A stretch of 64,000 bases of DNA, taken from Pseudomonas shahriarae. GTDB taxonomy: Bacteria > Pseudomonadota > Gammaproteobacteria > Pseudomonadales > Pseudomonadaceae. This document shows, piece after piece, positions 9,618 to 17,897 of this stretch (positions within the stretch are counted from its first letter, which is position 1; the number at the start of each line of letters is the position of its first letter). Both the position numbers and the translations under genes were made by a program. The stretch covers positions 3,389,001 to 3,453,000 of the forward strand of contig NZ_CP077085.1 of NCBI RefSeq assembly GCF_014268455.2, written 5' to 3'. The notes beneath the pieces were generated by a model. It did no database searches, was not told where the DNA came from, and saw nothing but the letters and a program-made list of their open reading frames with translations.

Positions 9618-10879
9618 GCGGATTCTCCTTGGAGAGGCTGGGCCGCCGCTTTACCAAGCAGCGGTTGCTTGCGGATTTCGCTGAAGTACATCCAGGTCAG
9701 GGATACCCAGACCACGCCGTACATCAACATGAAGCAGGAGGAGCGCACGCCGGTGAGGTCCACCAGGGCGCCGAACATGATTGGCAGGACAAAGCCGCCA
9801 AGGCCGCCCGCCAGGCCGACGATGCCGGACACCGCGCCCATGTTTTGCGGATAGTCATTGGCGATGTACTTGAACACCGAGGCCTTGCCGAAGGCGAAGG
9901 CGATGCCCATCACAAACAGCAGCACGGTGAACAGGGTGGCGTTGAGGCCGATATGGAAGTCCAGCGGGCCATTGACGGTTTGCACCTGCAACTGGGTCTG
10001 CGGGTAGCTGAGCAGGAACAGGCAGATCCAGCTGACCCACAGCACCCACCAGGTCACGCTCTGTGCGCCCCAGCGGTCGGACATCCAGCCGCCCACAGCG
10101 CGCAGCACGCCACCGGGCAGGGAAAAGCACGCGGCCAACAGCGCGGCGCTTTGCAGGCTGAAGCCGTATTCCTGCACGTAGTACTTGGTCGCCCACAGCG
10201 CCAGGGCCACGTAGCCGCCGAACACAATCGAGTAGTACTGGCAGTAGCGCCACACGGCCGGGTCCTTGAGACACAGCAGTTGCTCGCGCAAGGTCGCGCC
10301 ACCGGCACTGCGGTGGGCCTTGTTCTCGCTGGTGAGGAACCAGAACAGCAGCGCGGTGATAAACAGGATCGCGCTGAACACTTTCGGCACCAGGTGCCAG
10401 GTCCCCAGGGCAATCAGGGCCGGCGCCAGAAACTTGGTGACTGCAGCCCCCGCGTTGCCGGCGCCGAACACGCCCATGGCAAAGCCCTGGTTGTCTTTGT
10501 CGAACCACTTGGCGACGTAGGCGATACCCACCGAGAACGAGCCGCCGGCCAGGCCGACAAACAGCCCCAGCACAAGGAATTGCCAGAAAGCGGTGGCGTA
10601 GGTGATCAAGTACAGCGGCAGCACGCAGGTGAGCATCAAGACAAAGAACACGATGCGCCCGCCGAAGCGGTCAGTCAGCAGGCCCAGGGGCAGGCGCACC
10701 AGGGAGCCGGTCAGTACCGGGGTGGCGGCCAGCAGGCCGAACTGGGTTTCGTTGAGTTGCAGCAGCTCTTTGATCGGCACGCCGAGGACGGCGAACATCA
10801 TCCAGACCATAAAGCACACGGTGAAGGCCAGTGTACTCATGCCCAGCACCAGGCCCTGTCTTACACGGGGTTGAGTCAC
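9614..10879 (-). CDS. narK1: nitrate/proton symporter NarK1 (GTG start proposed)
   Basis: MFS transporter, type I NarK, thought to start nitrate uptake by proton symport (family knowledge). Hydrophobic throughout, about 12 helices, with the signature GLAGGSFSVGIAYVAKWFD near residue 125 and a second one, GLAGGLGGFVLP, near the C-terminus. I chose the GTG at 10879 (MTQPRVRQG, 421 residues) because GGGAG stands 8 bases upstream of it. The in-frame ATG at 10906 has no ribosome site and coincides with the transcription start predicted from the Anr box and -10 element. If the ATG is used, the protein has nine more residues. First gene of the operon. Confidence 0.92.
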   Translation of the reverse strand: MTQPRVRQGLVLGMSTLAFTVCFMVWMMFAVLGVPIKELLQLNETQFGLLAATPVLTGSLVRLPLGLLTDRFGGRIVFFVLMLTCVLPLYLITYATAFWQFLVLGLFVGLAGGSFSVGIAYVAKWFDKDNQGFAMGVFGAGNAGAAVTKFLAPALIALGTWHLVPKVFSAILFITALLFWFLTSENKAHRSAGGATLREQLLCLKDPAVWRYCQYYSIVFGGYVALALWATKYYVQEYGFSLQSAALLAACFSLPGGVLRAVGGWMSDRWGAQSVTWWVLWVSWICLFLLSYPQTQLQVQTVNGPLDFHIGLNATLFTVLLFVMGIAFAFGKASVFKYIANDYPQNMGAVSGIVGLAGGLGGFVLPIMFGALVDLTGVRSSCFMLMYGVVWVSLTWMYFSEIRKQPLLGKAAAQPLQGESA

Positions 10880-10912
10880 GGTTTGCGCTCCCAGAAGTGA
10901 TTCCATGAGCGC

Positions 10913-10918
10913 AGGTTA
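10913..10918 (-). promoter_or_regulatory. predicted -10 element of the narK1 promoter
   Basis: On the minus strand this reads TAACCT, fitting the TAnnnT core of sigma-70 -10 boxes. It lies at the distance from the Anr/FNR box (centre 10946.5) that is typical of class II FNR-dependent promoters and would place transcription start near 10906. No good -35 is seen, as expected when FNR/Anr replaces it. Confidence 0.55.
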
Positions 10919-10939
10919 GGGGCGAGGCCCTCCAGGAAC

Positions 10940-10953
10940 TTGACCCAGATCAA
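10940..10953 (-). promoter_or_regulatory. Anr/FNR box for narK1
   Basis: TTGACCCAGATCAA matches the Anr/FNR consensus TTGAT-N4-ATCAA with one mismatch. Its centre is about 41 bases upstream of the predicted narK1 transcription start, the standard activating position. Anr (and possibly Dnr) would switch on the nar operon when oxygen is low. Confidence 0.8.
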
Positions 10954-10991
10954 CGTCCGCCTGGGGGGTATTGGCCTATGCTTAGCCCGTC

Positions 10992-11007
10992 TACCTCTAA
11001 GGAGGTA
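10992..11007. promoter_or_regulatory. NarL 7-2-7 binding site
   Basis: TACCTCTAAGGAGGTA consists of a perfect NarL heptamer (TACCTCT, consensus TACYYMT), a 2-base spacer and an inverted heptamer with one mismatch (TACCTCC on the other strand). The 7-2-7 arrangement is the preferred target of the NarL DNA-binding domain. Its centre is about 94 bases upstream of the predicted narK1 start. Confidence 0.75.
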
Positions 11008-11035
11008 GGCCCAATAACAAGAGAAAGTCTTTATT

Positions 11036-11048
11036 TATCAATGGATTG
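11036..11048 (+). promoter_or_regulatory. IHF binding site
   Basis: TATCAATGGATTG matches the IHF core consensus WATCAANNNNTTR at every defined position, and an A/T-rich run lies just upstream (TCTTTATTTA). It is between the two NarL sites, about 136 bases upstream of the predicted narK1 start. IHF bending here would bring the distal NarL site to the Anr box. Confidence 0.7.
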
Positions 11049-11088
11049 ATCTCTTGTGCCGGCTTTTTCCCGTGGGAGGGTCCGCCGG

Positions 11089-11104
11089 CAACTCTTTAGA
11101 GGTA
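11089..11104. promoter_or_regulatory. second, weaker NarL-like 7-2-7 site
   Basis: The right heptamer AGAGGTA (11098-11104) is the exact reverse complement of TACCTCT. The left heptamer, CAACTCT, fits the consensus at five of seven positions with a 2-base spacer. It lies about 190 bases upstream of the predicted narK1 start and about 95 bases upstream of narX, so it could serve either gene. Confidence 0.5.
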
Positions 11105-11189
11105 GTGCGCCAGGGAATGCACAATTCAATGCTGTTTCCCGTGCCAGGTGCCGTCATGCTGCTGTTCTTACCCCTTCGATTACGCCGTG

Positions 11190-12995
11190 ATGTTTAACTG
11201 GCTGCGCAGCTCCCTGCCCGCACGCGCCGGTGTCGCGGTGATCCTGATTGCAATCCTGGCCCTGGCCAGTTCCCTGAGCGCCGGGCTGATCGCCTGGTTC
11301 AGCCAGGGCGATGGCGCGGCCATCAACACCGCAGGCTCGGTGCGCATGGAGACCTACCACCTGAGCTGGAAGCTCGCCGACCATGCCCCCGCCAACGAGA
11401 TCCAGGCCATCACTCAAAGCCTGCAACGGCGCCTCGACAGCCAGTCGCTGAAAGCAGTACTGGAAGACGGCCCCCACAGCGCCTTGCAACAGAGCTACCG
11501 GCAGATCCAGCAACACTGGAACCAGGAGCTGCGCCCGGCCATCGAGCGCGACGACGGCGCCCTCTTCCGCGAACGCGCGCCGGCCTTTGTCGAGCAACTG
11601 AACCAGTTCGTCAGCCTGTTGCAGCAACAGAGCGAGCACAAACAAGGCTGGCAACAGTTGATCCAGGGCCTGGCGCTGTTCAGCACGCTGATCATCCTGC
11701 TGCTTGGGCTGTATGAATTGCAGTACGGCGTGGTCACCCCCTTGAAGGAACTGGTGGACGCCACCCGGCGCTTTCGTGAGGGGGATTACCAGACCCGGGT
11801 CAATCACCGCTCCCAGGATGAGCTGGGGCAGTTGGCCCTGAGCTTCAACACCCTGGCCGAAACCATCGAGCAGTCCCACCGCACCCTGGAAAGCCAGGTG
11901 CAGCAAAAAACCCTCAATTTGCAACAGGCCAACGCCGCCCTGGAATTGCTCTACGAGAGCAGTCGCAGCCTGGCCACGCGCCTGGCCAACGCCGAAGGTC
12001 TCGACGAGTTGATCCGGCGCTTCCAGAAACGCCTGCCGGGCCTGCGCCTGTCGCTGTGCCTGCAAGGGCACTTCCTCGCCCCGGCGCAACAGATGCTCGC
12101 GCTGCACGGCGGCAACAGCCGCAACGTCTGCGCCATTGGCGATTGCGCCACCTGCGAGCGCCATCACGTGGCCCCGCCCCAGGTGTTCAGCATCAGCAAC
12201 CAGGGCGCGGAACTGGGCGAACTCAAGGCGCACTTTGTCGACGGCCATGCGCCCCAGGCCTGGGAGCAACAACTGATCCAGGCCCTGGCCAACCTGATCG
12301 GCACCTCGCTGTCCCTCAAACGCCAGCGCGAGCAGGACCACCGCCTGCTGCTGCTCGACGAACGCACCATCATCGCCCGCGAACTGCATGATTCCCTGGC
12401 CCAGGCCCTGTCCTATATGAAGCTGCAAGTCAGCCGCATGCAGACCCTGCTGCGCCGCGACGAACCCAAGGCCACCCTGGAAACCGTCACCGGCGAACTG
12501 CGCGAAGGCCTGAACAATGCCTATCGGCAACTGCGGGAGCTGCTCACCACCTTCCGCCTGCAAATTCACGATGCCGGGCTGGTCCAGGAGCTAAAAGACA
12601 CCGCCGAGGAATTCTCCCGGCGTGGCGAGTTCCAGGTACACCTGCACGTGGATGCCCTGGCCTTCCAGCTGTCGGCCAGTGAACAGATCCACCTGTTGCA
12701 GGTGACCCGCGAAGCCCTGTCCAACTGCCTGCGCCATGCCCATGCCGAGAATGCCTGGCTGCAACTGCGCCAGCATGGCGAAACCGTCAGCCTGAGCATT
12801 GAAGACGATGGCCGCGGCTTCAGCGAGCCGGTGGACCAACGTGAACACCACGGCCTGACCATCATGGACGAACGCGCCCGCAGCCTGCACGGCCAGCTGG
12901 ACATTTCCTCCCGCGAGCCCCAGGGCACCCGGGTGCACTTGCTGTTTCGCCCGGAATTTCTCGGGCCCTCCCTACAAGAAGGTAGCTTGTCATGA
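11190..12995 (+). CDS. narX: nitrate/nitrite sensor histidine kinase NarX
   Basis: Membrane sensor kinase (601 residues from this ATG) that detects periplasmic nitrate and phosphorylates NarL. Helix 1 (about 12-35) is followed by the P-box nitrate-binding segment (INTAGSVRMETY, 45-56), a periplasmic domain, helix 2 (155-178) and HAMP (178-232). Next come the central cysteine cluster CAIGDCATC (314, 319, 322), a HisKA_3 domain with His400 in ARELHDSLAQ, and an ATPase domain with N and G boxes near the end. The start is uncertain: ATG 11190 matches the family's N-terminus best, but in-frame GTGs exist at 11148 and 11187 and none has a strong ribosome site. The narL ATG overlaps its stop. Confidence 0.96.
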   Translation: MFNWLRSSLPARAGVAVILIAILALASSLSAGLIAWFSQGDGAAINTAGSVRMETYHLSWKLADHAPANEIQAITQSLQRRLDSQSLKAVLEDGPHSALQQSYRQIQQHWNQELRPAIERDDGALFRERAPAFVEQLNQFVSLLQQQSEHKQGWQQLIQGLALFSTLIILLLGLYELQYGVVTPLKELVDATRRFREGDYQTRVNHRSQDELGQLALSFNTLAETIEQSHRTLESQVQQKTLNLQQANAALELLYESSRSLATRLANAEGLDELIRRFQKRLPGLRLSLCLQGHFLAPAQQMLALHGGNSRNVCAIGDCATCERHHVAPPQVFSISNQGAELGELKAHFVDGHAPQAWEQQLIQALANLIGTSLSLKRQREQDHRLLLLDERTIIARELHDSLAQALSYMKLQVSRMQTLLRRDEPKATLETVTGELREGLNNAYRQLRELLTTFRLQIHDAGLVQELKDTAEEFSRRGEFQVHLHVDALAFQLSASEQIHLLQVTREALSNCLRHAHAENAWLQLRQHGETVSLSIEDDGRGFSEPVDQREHHGLTIMDERARSLHGQLDISSREPQGTRVHLLFRPEFLGPSLQEGSLS

Positions 12996-13654
12996 ACACG
13001 GCGCTCATCAACCCATCAGTCCGCCACCGCATCCTGCTCGTCGACGACCATCCGATGATGCGCCACGGCATGCGCCAGATGCTCGAACTGGAAGATGACC
13101 TGCACGTGGTGGGCGAAGCCGGCAATGGCGAAGAAGCCCTGGGCCTGATCGAATCGCTGCAACCGGACCTGGTGCTGCTGGACAACAACATGCCGCAGAT
13201 GAACGGCCTGGAAACCCTGCGCCGCCTGCGGGCCATGGCCTATGGCGGCAAGGTCTTGCTGTTTACCGTGTCCGATGCCGAAGACGACATCCGCGACGCC
13301 CTGCGCCTGGATGCCAATGGGTATCTGCTCAAGGACATGGAGCCGGAGTTGCTGATCCAGTACATCCGCGATGCCCTGCACGGCGCCCTGGTGATCAGCC
13401 CCGGCCTGACTCGGGTGCTGGCCCAGGCCCTGCGCTCGCCCCAGCCCCATGCGGCGGTGGAACTGACCGAGCGCGAGCGGCAGGTGTTGAAGACCATTGC
13501 CGGGGGGTATAGCAATAAGGTGATCGGGCACAAACTGGGGATTACCGAGGGCACGGTGAAGGTGCATGTGAAGAACTTGCTGCACAAGCTGGGGTTGCGC
13601 TCGCGGGTGGAAGCGGCGGTGTGGGCGATGGAGCATTTGCGTCAGGCTGGGTAG
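12992..13654 (+). CDS. narL: nitrate response regulator NarL
   Basis: Response regulator of 220 residues. The receiver domain (12-130) has the acidic pair DD (18-19), phosphoacceptor Asp64 in LVLLDNNMP, and Lys in LLKDME. The C-terminal LuxR/GerE HTH (about 152-215, ending ITEGTVKVHVKNLLHKL) binds TACYYMT heptamers like those found in front of narK1. Four-base ATGA overlap with narX makes a coupled pair. No terminator is evident in the 89 bases before the convergent EamA gene. Confidence 0.97.
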   Translation: MNTALINPSVRHRILLVDDHPMMRHGMRQMLELEDDLHVVGEAGNGEEALGLIESLQPDLVLLDNNMPQMNGLETLRRLRAMAYGGKVLLFTVSDAEDDIRDALRLDANGYLLKDMEPELLIQYIRDALHGALVISPGLTRVLAQALRSPQPHAAVELTERERQVLKTIAGGYSNKVIGHKLGITEGTVKVHVKNLLHKLGLRSRVEAAVWAMEHLRQAG

Positions 13655-13743
13655 GGACTGATGTACCGCCATCGCAACAACGGATCTGTACCCCACCCCA
13701 AACATGGCCATCGCCAGCCACCCAACGGCGACAGTCAGTTACG

Positions 13744-14604
13744 TCACCGCACTTTCACCGTCAACGCCCCCACACTCGCCAGGACAATCACCGTCCCCAC
13801 AATCACCATCACCGAAGGCCGCTGCGCCAATATCACCCACGCCATCAGCATCGCCACCGGCGGTATGAGATAAAGCGCAATCGCTGCCCGACTGACCTGG
13901 CTATGCGTCAGCACATAAGCCCAGGCCAGGTACGCCAGCGCACTGGGAAAGATGCCCAGCACCAGCACTGCCAGGTTCACCGACACCGAAGCCTGGGCCA
14001 ACTCCGCCGGCAGCCCTGGCAGATACACCAGCAGCAACGCCGTACCTGACCAGAGGGTGAAACACACCAGGGTCAGCCCGTCGTAATGCTGGGAATAACG
14101 CTTTTGCAGAGCGAAATACAGGCTCCAGGACGCCGCCGCCAGTAGGATCAACAACCCATGCCCATCCAGCTCGCCCAAGCCGCGATCCCCTACCGCCACC
14201 ACCCCGGCGCCGAGCAGGCCGCCGAGCACGCAACCCCACTGCCAGGCCCCGAGCCGCTCCCTGAACAGCGTGCTGGCAAGTAACGCGCTGAACAAGGGCG
14301 TGGATTGCGCCAGGACGCTGGCAGCGCCGGCACTCACACCGCGCTGGCCGTAATTGAGGGCGATGTGGTGCAGTGTCACGGCAAACAATCCCAGCACCGC
14401 AAACAAAGGCAAATCCCGCAGTCGGGGCCGGGAAATCCCCTTGATCCAGGCCACACCGGCCATGAACCCGGAGGCGATCAAAAAACGCAACAACGCCAGG
14501 TTATCGGGCGCATAAGCCTGCAACGCGATATGGATGCCGATCGGCGAATACGCCCAGCAGAGAATGACGAAGAGTGTTGCCAGGATAATTTTTGCACGGG
14601 GCAT
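13744..14604 (-). CDS. EamA/DMT family permease
   Basis: Drug/metabolite transporter family protein of 286 residues with ten predicted membrane helices arranged as two EamA repeats (about 5-135 and 145-283). The substrate cannot be told from sequence; relatives export amino acids or small metabolites. It is divergent from the LysR regulator at 14718, the usual arrangement for a regulator and its target, so LysR control is likely (inference). No sign of involvement in denitrification. Confidence 0.88.
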   Translation of the reverse strand: MPRAKIILATLFVILCWAYSPIGIHIALQAYAPDNLALLRFLIASGFMAGVAWIKGISRPRLRDLPLFAVLGLFAVTLHHIALNYGQRGVSAGAASVLAQSTPLFSALLASTLFRERLGAWQWGCVLGGLLGAGVVAVGDRGLGELDGHGLLILLAAASWSLYFALQKRYSQHYDGLTLVCFTLWSGTALLLVYLPGLPAELAQASVSVNLAVLVLGIFPSALAYLAWAYVLTHSQVSRAAIALYLIPPVAMLMAWVILAQRPSVMVIVGTVIVLASVGALTVKVR

Positions 14605-14717
14605 GAGCGTTCTCAGGGACGTGGCAGCGCACAGGCACTGCCTGGCAAAAGTATGAGAAACCCCAGCCCCGGAAAAAAGTGACTTAAACTGAGCCCACTC
14701 TTCACTCCAGGTGAACC

Positions 14718-15605
14718 ATGGAACTGTCCCAACTGCGCATGTTCAAGGCGGTCTACGAACTGGGCAGCATCGCCCGTGCGGCGCAGCAGCTGCATTGCGT
14801 GCCGTCCAATATCACCGCAAGGCTCAAGTCCCTCGAGCAGGAACTCGGCGTCGCGCTGTTTGTGCGCGAGGGCCGGGGTCTGCGGGTCAGCCCCGCCGGC
14901 GAAGTGTTTATCGAATATGCGACGAAAATCCTCGACCTGACCGAAGCCTCCCGGCGTGCCGTCGCCCCCGGTGGCGCGCCCCATGGGCGACTGCGCATCG
15001 GTGCTATCGAGTCCAGTGCAACCGGGCGCTTGCCACAGCTGCTGGCGCGTTATCACGCGTTGTACCCCCAAGTGTCGCTGGAGTTGAGCACCGGCACCTG
15101 GTCGCAGTTGCTCGATGATATCCAGCACCATCGGCTGGACGCGGCGATTGTCGCCGTGGATGTGCAACGCCCGGGGCTGGAAAGCGCGGTGCTGTACAGC
15201 GAAGACCTGGTACTGATTGCCCCCACGTCGCTGGGCCCGGTGCGCAGCGTCGCGGATCTGCAGGGCCTGACCCTGTTTATGTGGCCCTCAGGTTGCCCCT
15301 ATCGCCTGGCGCTGGAGCAGTGGTTGTCTCGCCACGACCAGGTCTGCCCCATCGTCAGCATCGCCAGCTACGGCACGATTGTCGGTTGTGTCAGTGCTGG
15401 CAGCGGCGCCGCGCTGGTGCCTCGGGGGATCTACGAGCAATACCGCCAGGGTGCCAACTGGCAAGGCCATGAGTTCGCGGAACTGACGCACATCGACAAC
15501 CGGTTTTACTGGCACGCCCATGCAGGTTGTCACCCGGCCCGGGACGCATTTTCGGCACTGCTGCGCGAACACTCCCTCTACGGAGCTACCTCCAACGAGG
15601 CATAG
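14718..15605 (+). CDS. LysR family transcriptional regulator
   Basis: 295 residues with an N-terminal winged HTH (1-60, MELSQLRMFKAVYELGSIARAAQQLHC core) and a substrate-binding domain (about 90-290) with the typical LRIGAIES start of the effector domain and a GCVSAGSGAALVP segment. Divergently transcribed from the DMT permease, which it probably controls. The specific inducer is not recognisable. The dnr-like gene follows 47 bases downstream on the same strand. Confidence 0.9.
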   Translation: MELSQLRMFKAVYELGSIARAAQQLHCVPSNITARLKSLEQELGVALFVREGRGLRVSPAGEVFIEYATKILDLTEASRRAVAPGGAPHGRLRIGAIESSATGRLPQLLARYHALYPQVSLELSTGTWSQLLDDIQHHRLDAAIVAVDVQRPGLESAVLYSEDLVLIAPTSLGPVRSVADLQGLTLFMWPSGCPYRLALEQWLSRHDQVCPIVSIASYGTIVGCVSAGSGAALVPRGIYEQYRQGANWQGHEFAELTHIDNRFYWHAHAGCHPARDAFSALLREHSLYGATSNEA

Positions 15606-15652
15606 GCCCCGCCGGCCGCACGCCCTACCATGGGCGGGAGCGGAGGTACGCC

Positions 15653-16333
15653 ATGTTGACCCACCCATCCATCGTCTTAACCCTGCGCCGGCATCATCTG
15701 TTCAGTCCGTTGCCGGAGAAGATCTTCCAGGACGTCTGCACCCTGGCCAACCTCAAGCGTCTGCCCGGGCATGTGACCCTGATGCACCAGGGCGACCCTG
15801 CCGATCGGTTTTTCCTGCTGGTCAGCGGCCAGGTCAAGTTGCACCGGGTCACCGGCGAAGGCCAGGAGCATCTGGTGGAAGTCATCCGCCCCGGCCAGAC
15901 TTTTGCCGAAGCCCTGTTGTTCAGCCAGGCCAAGGCGTACCCGGTAAGTGCCACGGCGCTCAAGGACAGCGTGCTGGTGAGCATCGAGGGCCATCATTAC
16001 CGCAAGGCCCTGGAGGACCAGCCGCAGATCTGCCTGGCGATCCTCGGCACGATGAGCATCCACCTGCATCAACGCCTGAAGGACATCGACACCCTGAGCC
16101 TGGCCAACGCCAGCCGCCGGGTCATCAGCTTCCTGATCCAGGAGCGCGATCTGGCCAGTGGCGATGTAGTGCTGCAAGTGCCCAAGCGCCTGGTGGCCTC
16201 CAAACTGGGGATTCAGCCAGAAACGTTTTCGCGGATTCTGCATCGGCTGGTGGACGCCGGGCTGATTGAAGTGCAACGGCGCACCATCCGCATTATGTGC
16301 GAGGAGCAATTGATGACCTATCAGGCCGGCTGA
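15653..16333 (+). CDS. dnr: Crp/Fnr family regulator, Dnr type
   Basis: 226-residue regulator of the CRP/FNR superfamily and the Dnr subgroup, which senses NO through heme and activates nir and nor genes. The N-terminal cyclic-nucleotide-like domain starts RRHHLFSPLP. The dimer helix contains LHQRLKDIDTLSLANASRRV, very like P. aeruginosa Dnr. The HTH GIQPETFSRILHRL keeps the E..SR residues that read TTGAT half-sites. It lacks the N-terminal Fe-S cysteines of Anr. ATG 15653 follows a perfect GGAGGT; the frame is open further upstream inside the LysR gene. In P. aeruginosa dnr is adjacent to nirQ; here it is about 6 kb away. Confidence 0.85.
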   Translation: MLTHPSIVLTLRRHHLFSPLPEKIFQDVCTLANLKRLPGHVTLMHQGDPADRFFLLVSGQVKLHRVTGEGQEHLVEVIRPGQTFAEALLFSQAKAYPVSATALKDSVLVSIEGHHYRKALEDQPQICLAILGTMSIHLHQRLKDIDTLSLANASRRVISFLIQERDLASGDVVLQVPKRLVASKLGIQPETFSRILHRLVDAGLIEVQRRTIRIMCEEQLMTYQAG

Positions 16334-16382
16334 CTTAGAATCGACGGCATTCTTCGCCCGCCTTCCTGACACGAGCGCCCCC

Positions 16383-17531
16383 ATGAGCTTTGATTTCGAC
16401 ACGATCCACCCTCGCCTCGGCACCGGCAGTACCAAGTGGAGCCGTTACCCAGAAGATGTCTTGCCGATGTGGATTGCCGACATGGATATCGCCGCGCCAC
16501 CGGCGATCCTCAAGGCCCTGCACGCACGCCTGGACCAGCAGATGCTCGGCTACAGCGTCGCCCGGCCAGAAGTGCGCGAAGCGATCATCCGCGACCTGTG
16601 GGACAAGTACGCCTGGCGCGTGCAGCCCGATGAACTGTTGTTCCTGCCGGGCGTCGAGCCCGGTTTCAACATGGCCCTGCACGCCTTTGTCCAGCCAGGC
16701 CAGTCGGTGGTGTTGCAAACCCCCAACTATGCGCCGCTGCGCCATGCCGCGGGCAACTGGAACCTGCCCAAGATCGAAGTGCCCTTCGAACTGAACGACC
16801 AGGGCGAATACCTCACCCCCCTGCCCGCCTTGCGCCAGGCCTTGAAAGGCGCCGGTGCGTTGCTGTTGAGCAACCCCCACAACCCACTGGGCAAGGTGTT
16901 CCCCCGCGAGGAGCTGCTGGCCGTGGCCAACGCCTGCCTGGATCAGGGCACGCTGATTATCTCTGACGAAATCCATGCCGAGCTGTGCTTTGACGGGCGC
17001 CGGCATATCCCCACCGCGTCGCTGAGCGCAGAAATCGCCCGCCGCACCATTACCCTGATGTCAGCCAGCAAGGCCTACAACGTCGCCGGCCTGAAAACCT
17101 GCTTTGCCATTGTCCAGGACCCGCTCATCCGCGAACGCTTCAACAAGGCGCGCTGCGGCATGGTCGACAGCGTCAGCCCCCTGGGCCTGGAAGCCACCTG
17201 GGCGGCCTATAGCCAATGTGATGAATGGTTGAAAGCGTTGGTAGCGTACCTGCAAGACAACCGCGACTACCTGCTGGATGCCGTACAAAAACGCCTGCCC
17301 GGCGTGGTCATCCATGCCCCGCAAGGCACCTACCTGGCCTGGCTGGATTGCAGCGCCCTGGGCCTGGACGACCCACAGCGGTTTTTCCTGGAACAGGCCA
17401 AGGTGGGTTTGAGTGCAGGTGTGGAGTTTGGCGATGACAGCCAGCAGTTCGTGCGCTTGAACTTCGGCTGCCCGCGGGCGTTGCTCGAAGAAGGTATTTC
17501 ACGCCTGGAACGTGCGCTGAAAACCTTGTAA
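16383..17531 (+). CDS. PatB/MalY-type PLP C-S lyase (putative cystathionine beta-lyase)
   Basis: Fold-type I PLP enzyme of 382 residues, MalY/PatB subfamily, which cleaves C-S bonds of cystathionine, cysteine or cysteine conjugates. Features: WIADMDIAAPP near the N-terminus, NPHNPLGKV (substrate/PLP region, near 164-172), Asp195 in SDEIHAE (pyridine nitrogen), PLP-Lys230 in SASKAYN. Begins 49 bases after dnr and convergent with the TOBE gene. A simple link to denitrification is not apparent. Confidence 0.88.
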   Translation: MSFDFDTIHPRLGTGSTKWSRYPEDVLPMWIADMDIAAPPAILKALHARLDQQMLGYSVARPEVREAIIRDLWDKYAWRVQPDELLFLPGVEPGFNMALHAFVQPGQSVVLQTPNYAPLRHAAGNWNLPKIEVPFELNDQGEYLTPLPALRQALKGAGALLLSNPHNPLGKVFPREELLAVANACLDQGTLIISDEIHAELCFDGRRHIPTASLSAEIARRTITLMSASKAYNVAGLKTCFAIVQDPLIRERFNKARCGMVDSVSPLGLEATWAAYSQCDEWLKALVAYLQDNRDYLLDAVQKRLPGVVIHAPQGTYLAWLDCSALGLDDPQRFFLEQAKVGLSAGVEFGDDSQQFVRLNFGCPRALLEEGISRLERALKTL

Positions 17532-17564
17532 GCGCCGGCTTGCCGACGCCTGCAAGGGCTGGAC

Positions 17565-17780
17565 TCAGAGCTTGGCGATGGACACTTCGGTGGATTTGAC
17601 GAAGGCAATCACTTCGCTGCCCACCTTCAACTCCAGGTCGCGCACCGAGCGGGTGGTGATCACCGAAGTGACGATTCCGGACGCCGTCTGCACGTCGATC
17701 TCGGACACCACTTCGCCGAGCAGGATCTCCTTGATCACGCCCTTGAACTGGTTGCGCACGTTGATCGCTTTGATGGTCAT
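17565..17780 (-). CDS. TOBE-domain molybdate-binding protein (molbindin/Mop type)
   Basis: 71 residues forming a single TOBE/Mop domain: SARNQFKG-like start (here NVRNQFKGVI), GEVVSEIDVQTASG, then TSVITTRSVRDLELKVGSEVIAFVKSTEVSI. Such proteins oligomerise and bind molybdate or tungstate in the cytoplasm, acting as a store or buffer. Position between nitrate and nitrite reduction genes fits a supply role for the molybdenum cofactor of NarG (inference). Confidence 0.9.
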   Translation of the reverse strand: MTIKAINVRNQFKGVIKEILLGEVVSEIDVQTASGIVTSVITTRSVRDLELKVGSEVIAFVKSTEVSIAKL

Positions 17781-17856
17781 GTGGGTTTTCCTTTCACTGT
17801 TGGGTCAATCCGCACGAATGCGCAGGCCTTTAAAATGCGCCCTCCGCACCAACAAT

Positions 17857-17890
17857 AAAAGGAATAAATAACTATTTATTTATTCCTTTT
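17857..17890. terminator. AT-rich perfect inverted repeat, likely terminator of the TonB receptor gene
   Basis: Two 14-base arms (AAAAGGAATAAATA and its exact complement TATTTATTCCTTTT) flank a 6-base loop. It begins 7 bases beyond the stop of the TonB receptor gene as read on the minus strand, and A/T tracts flank both sides, so it may terminate in either direction. The stem has only two G:C pairs, unusual for this GC-rich genome; an operator for the TOBE gene is an alternative. Confidence 0.6.
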
Positions 17891-17897
17891 TTGAATA

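Noticed and set aside
11037-11050. ATCAATGGATTGAT as a second FNR/Anr box
   Set aside because: The half-sites are in the everted order (ATCAA..TTGAT), not TTGAT..ATCAA; the same bases make a perfect IHF core instead.
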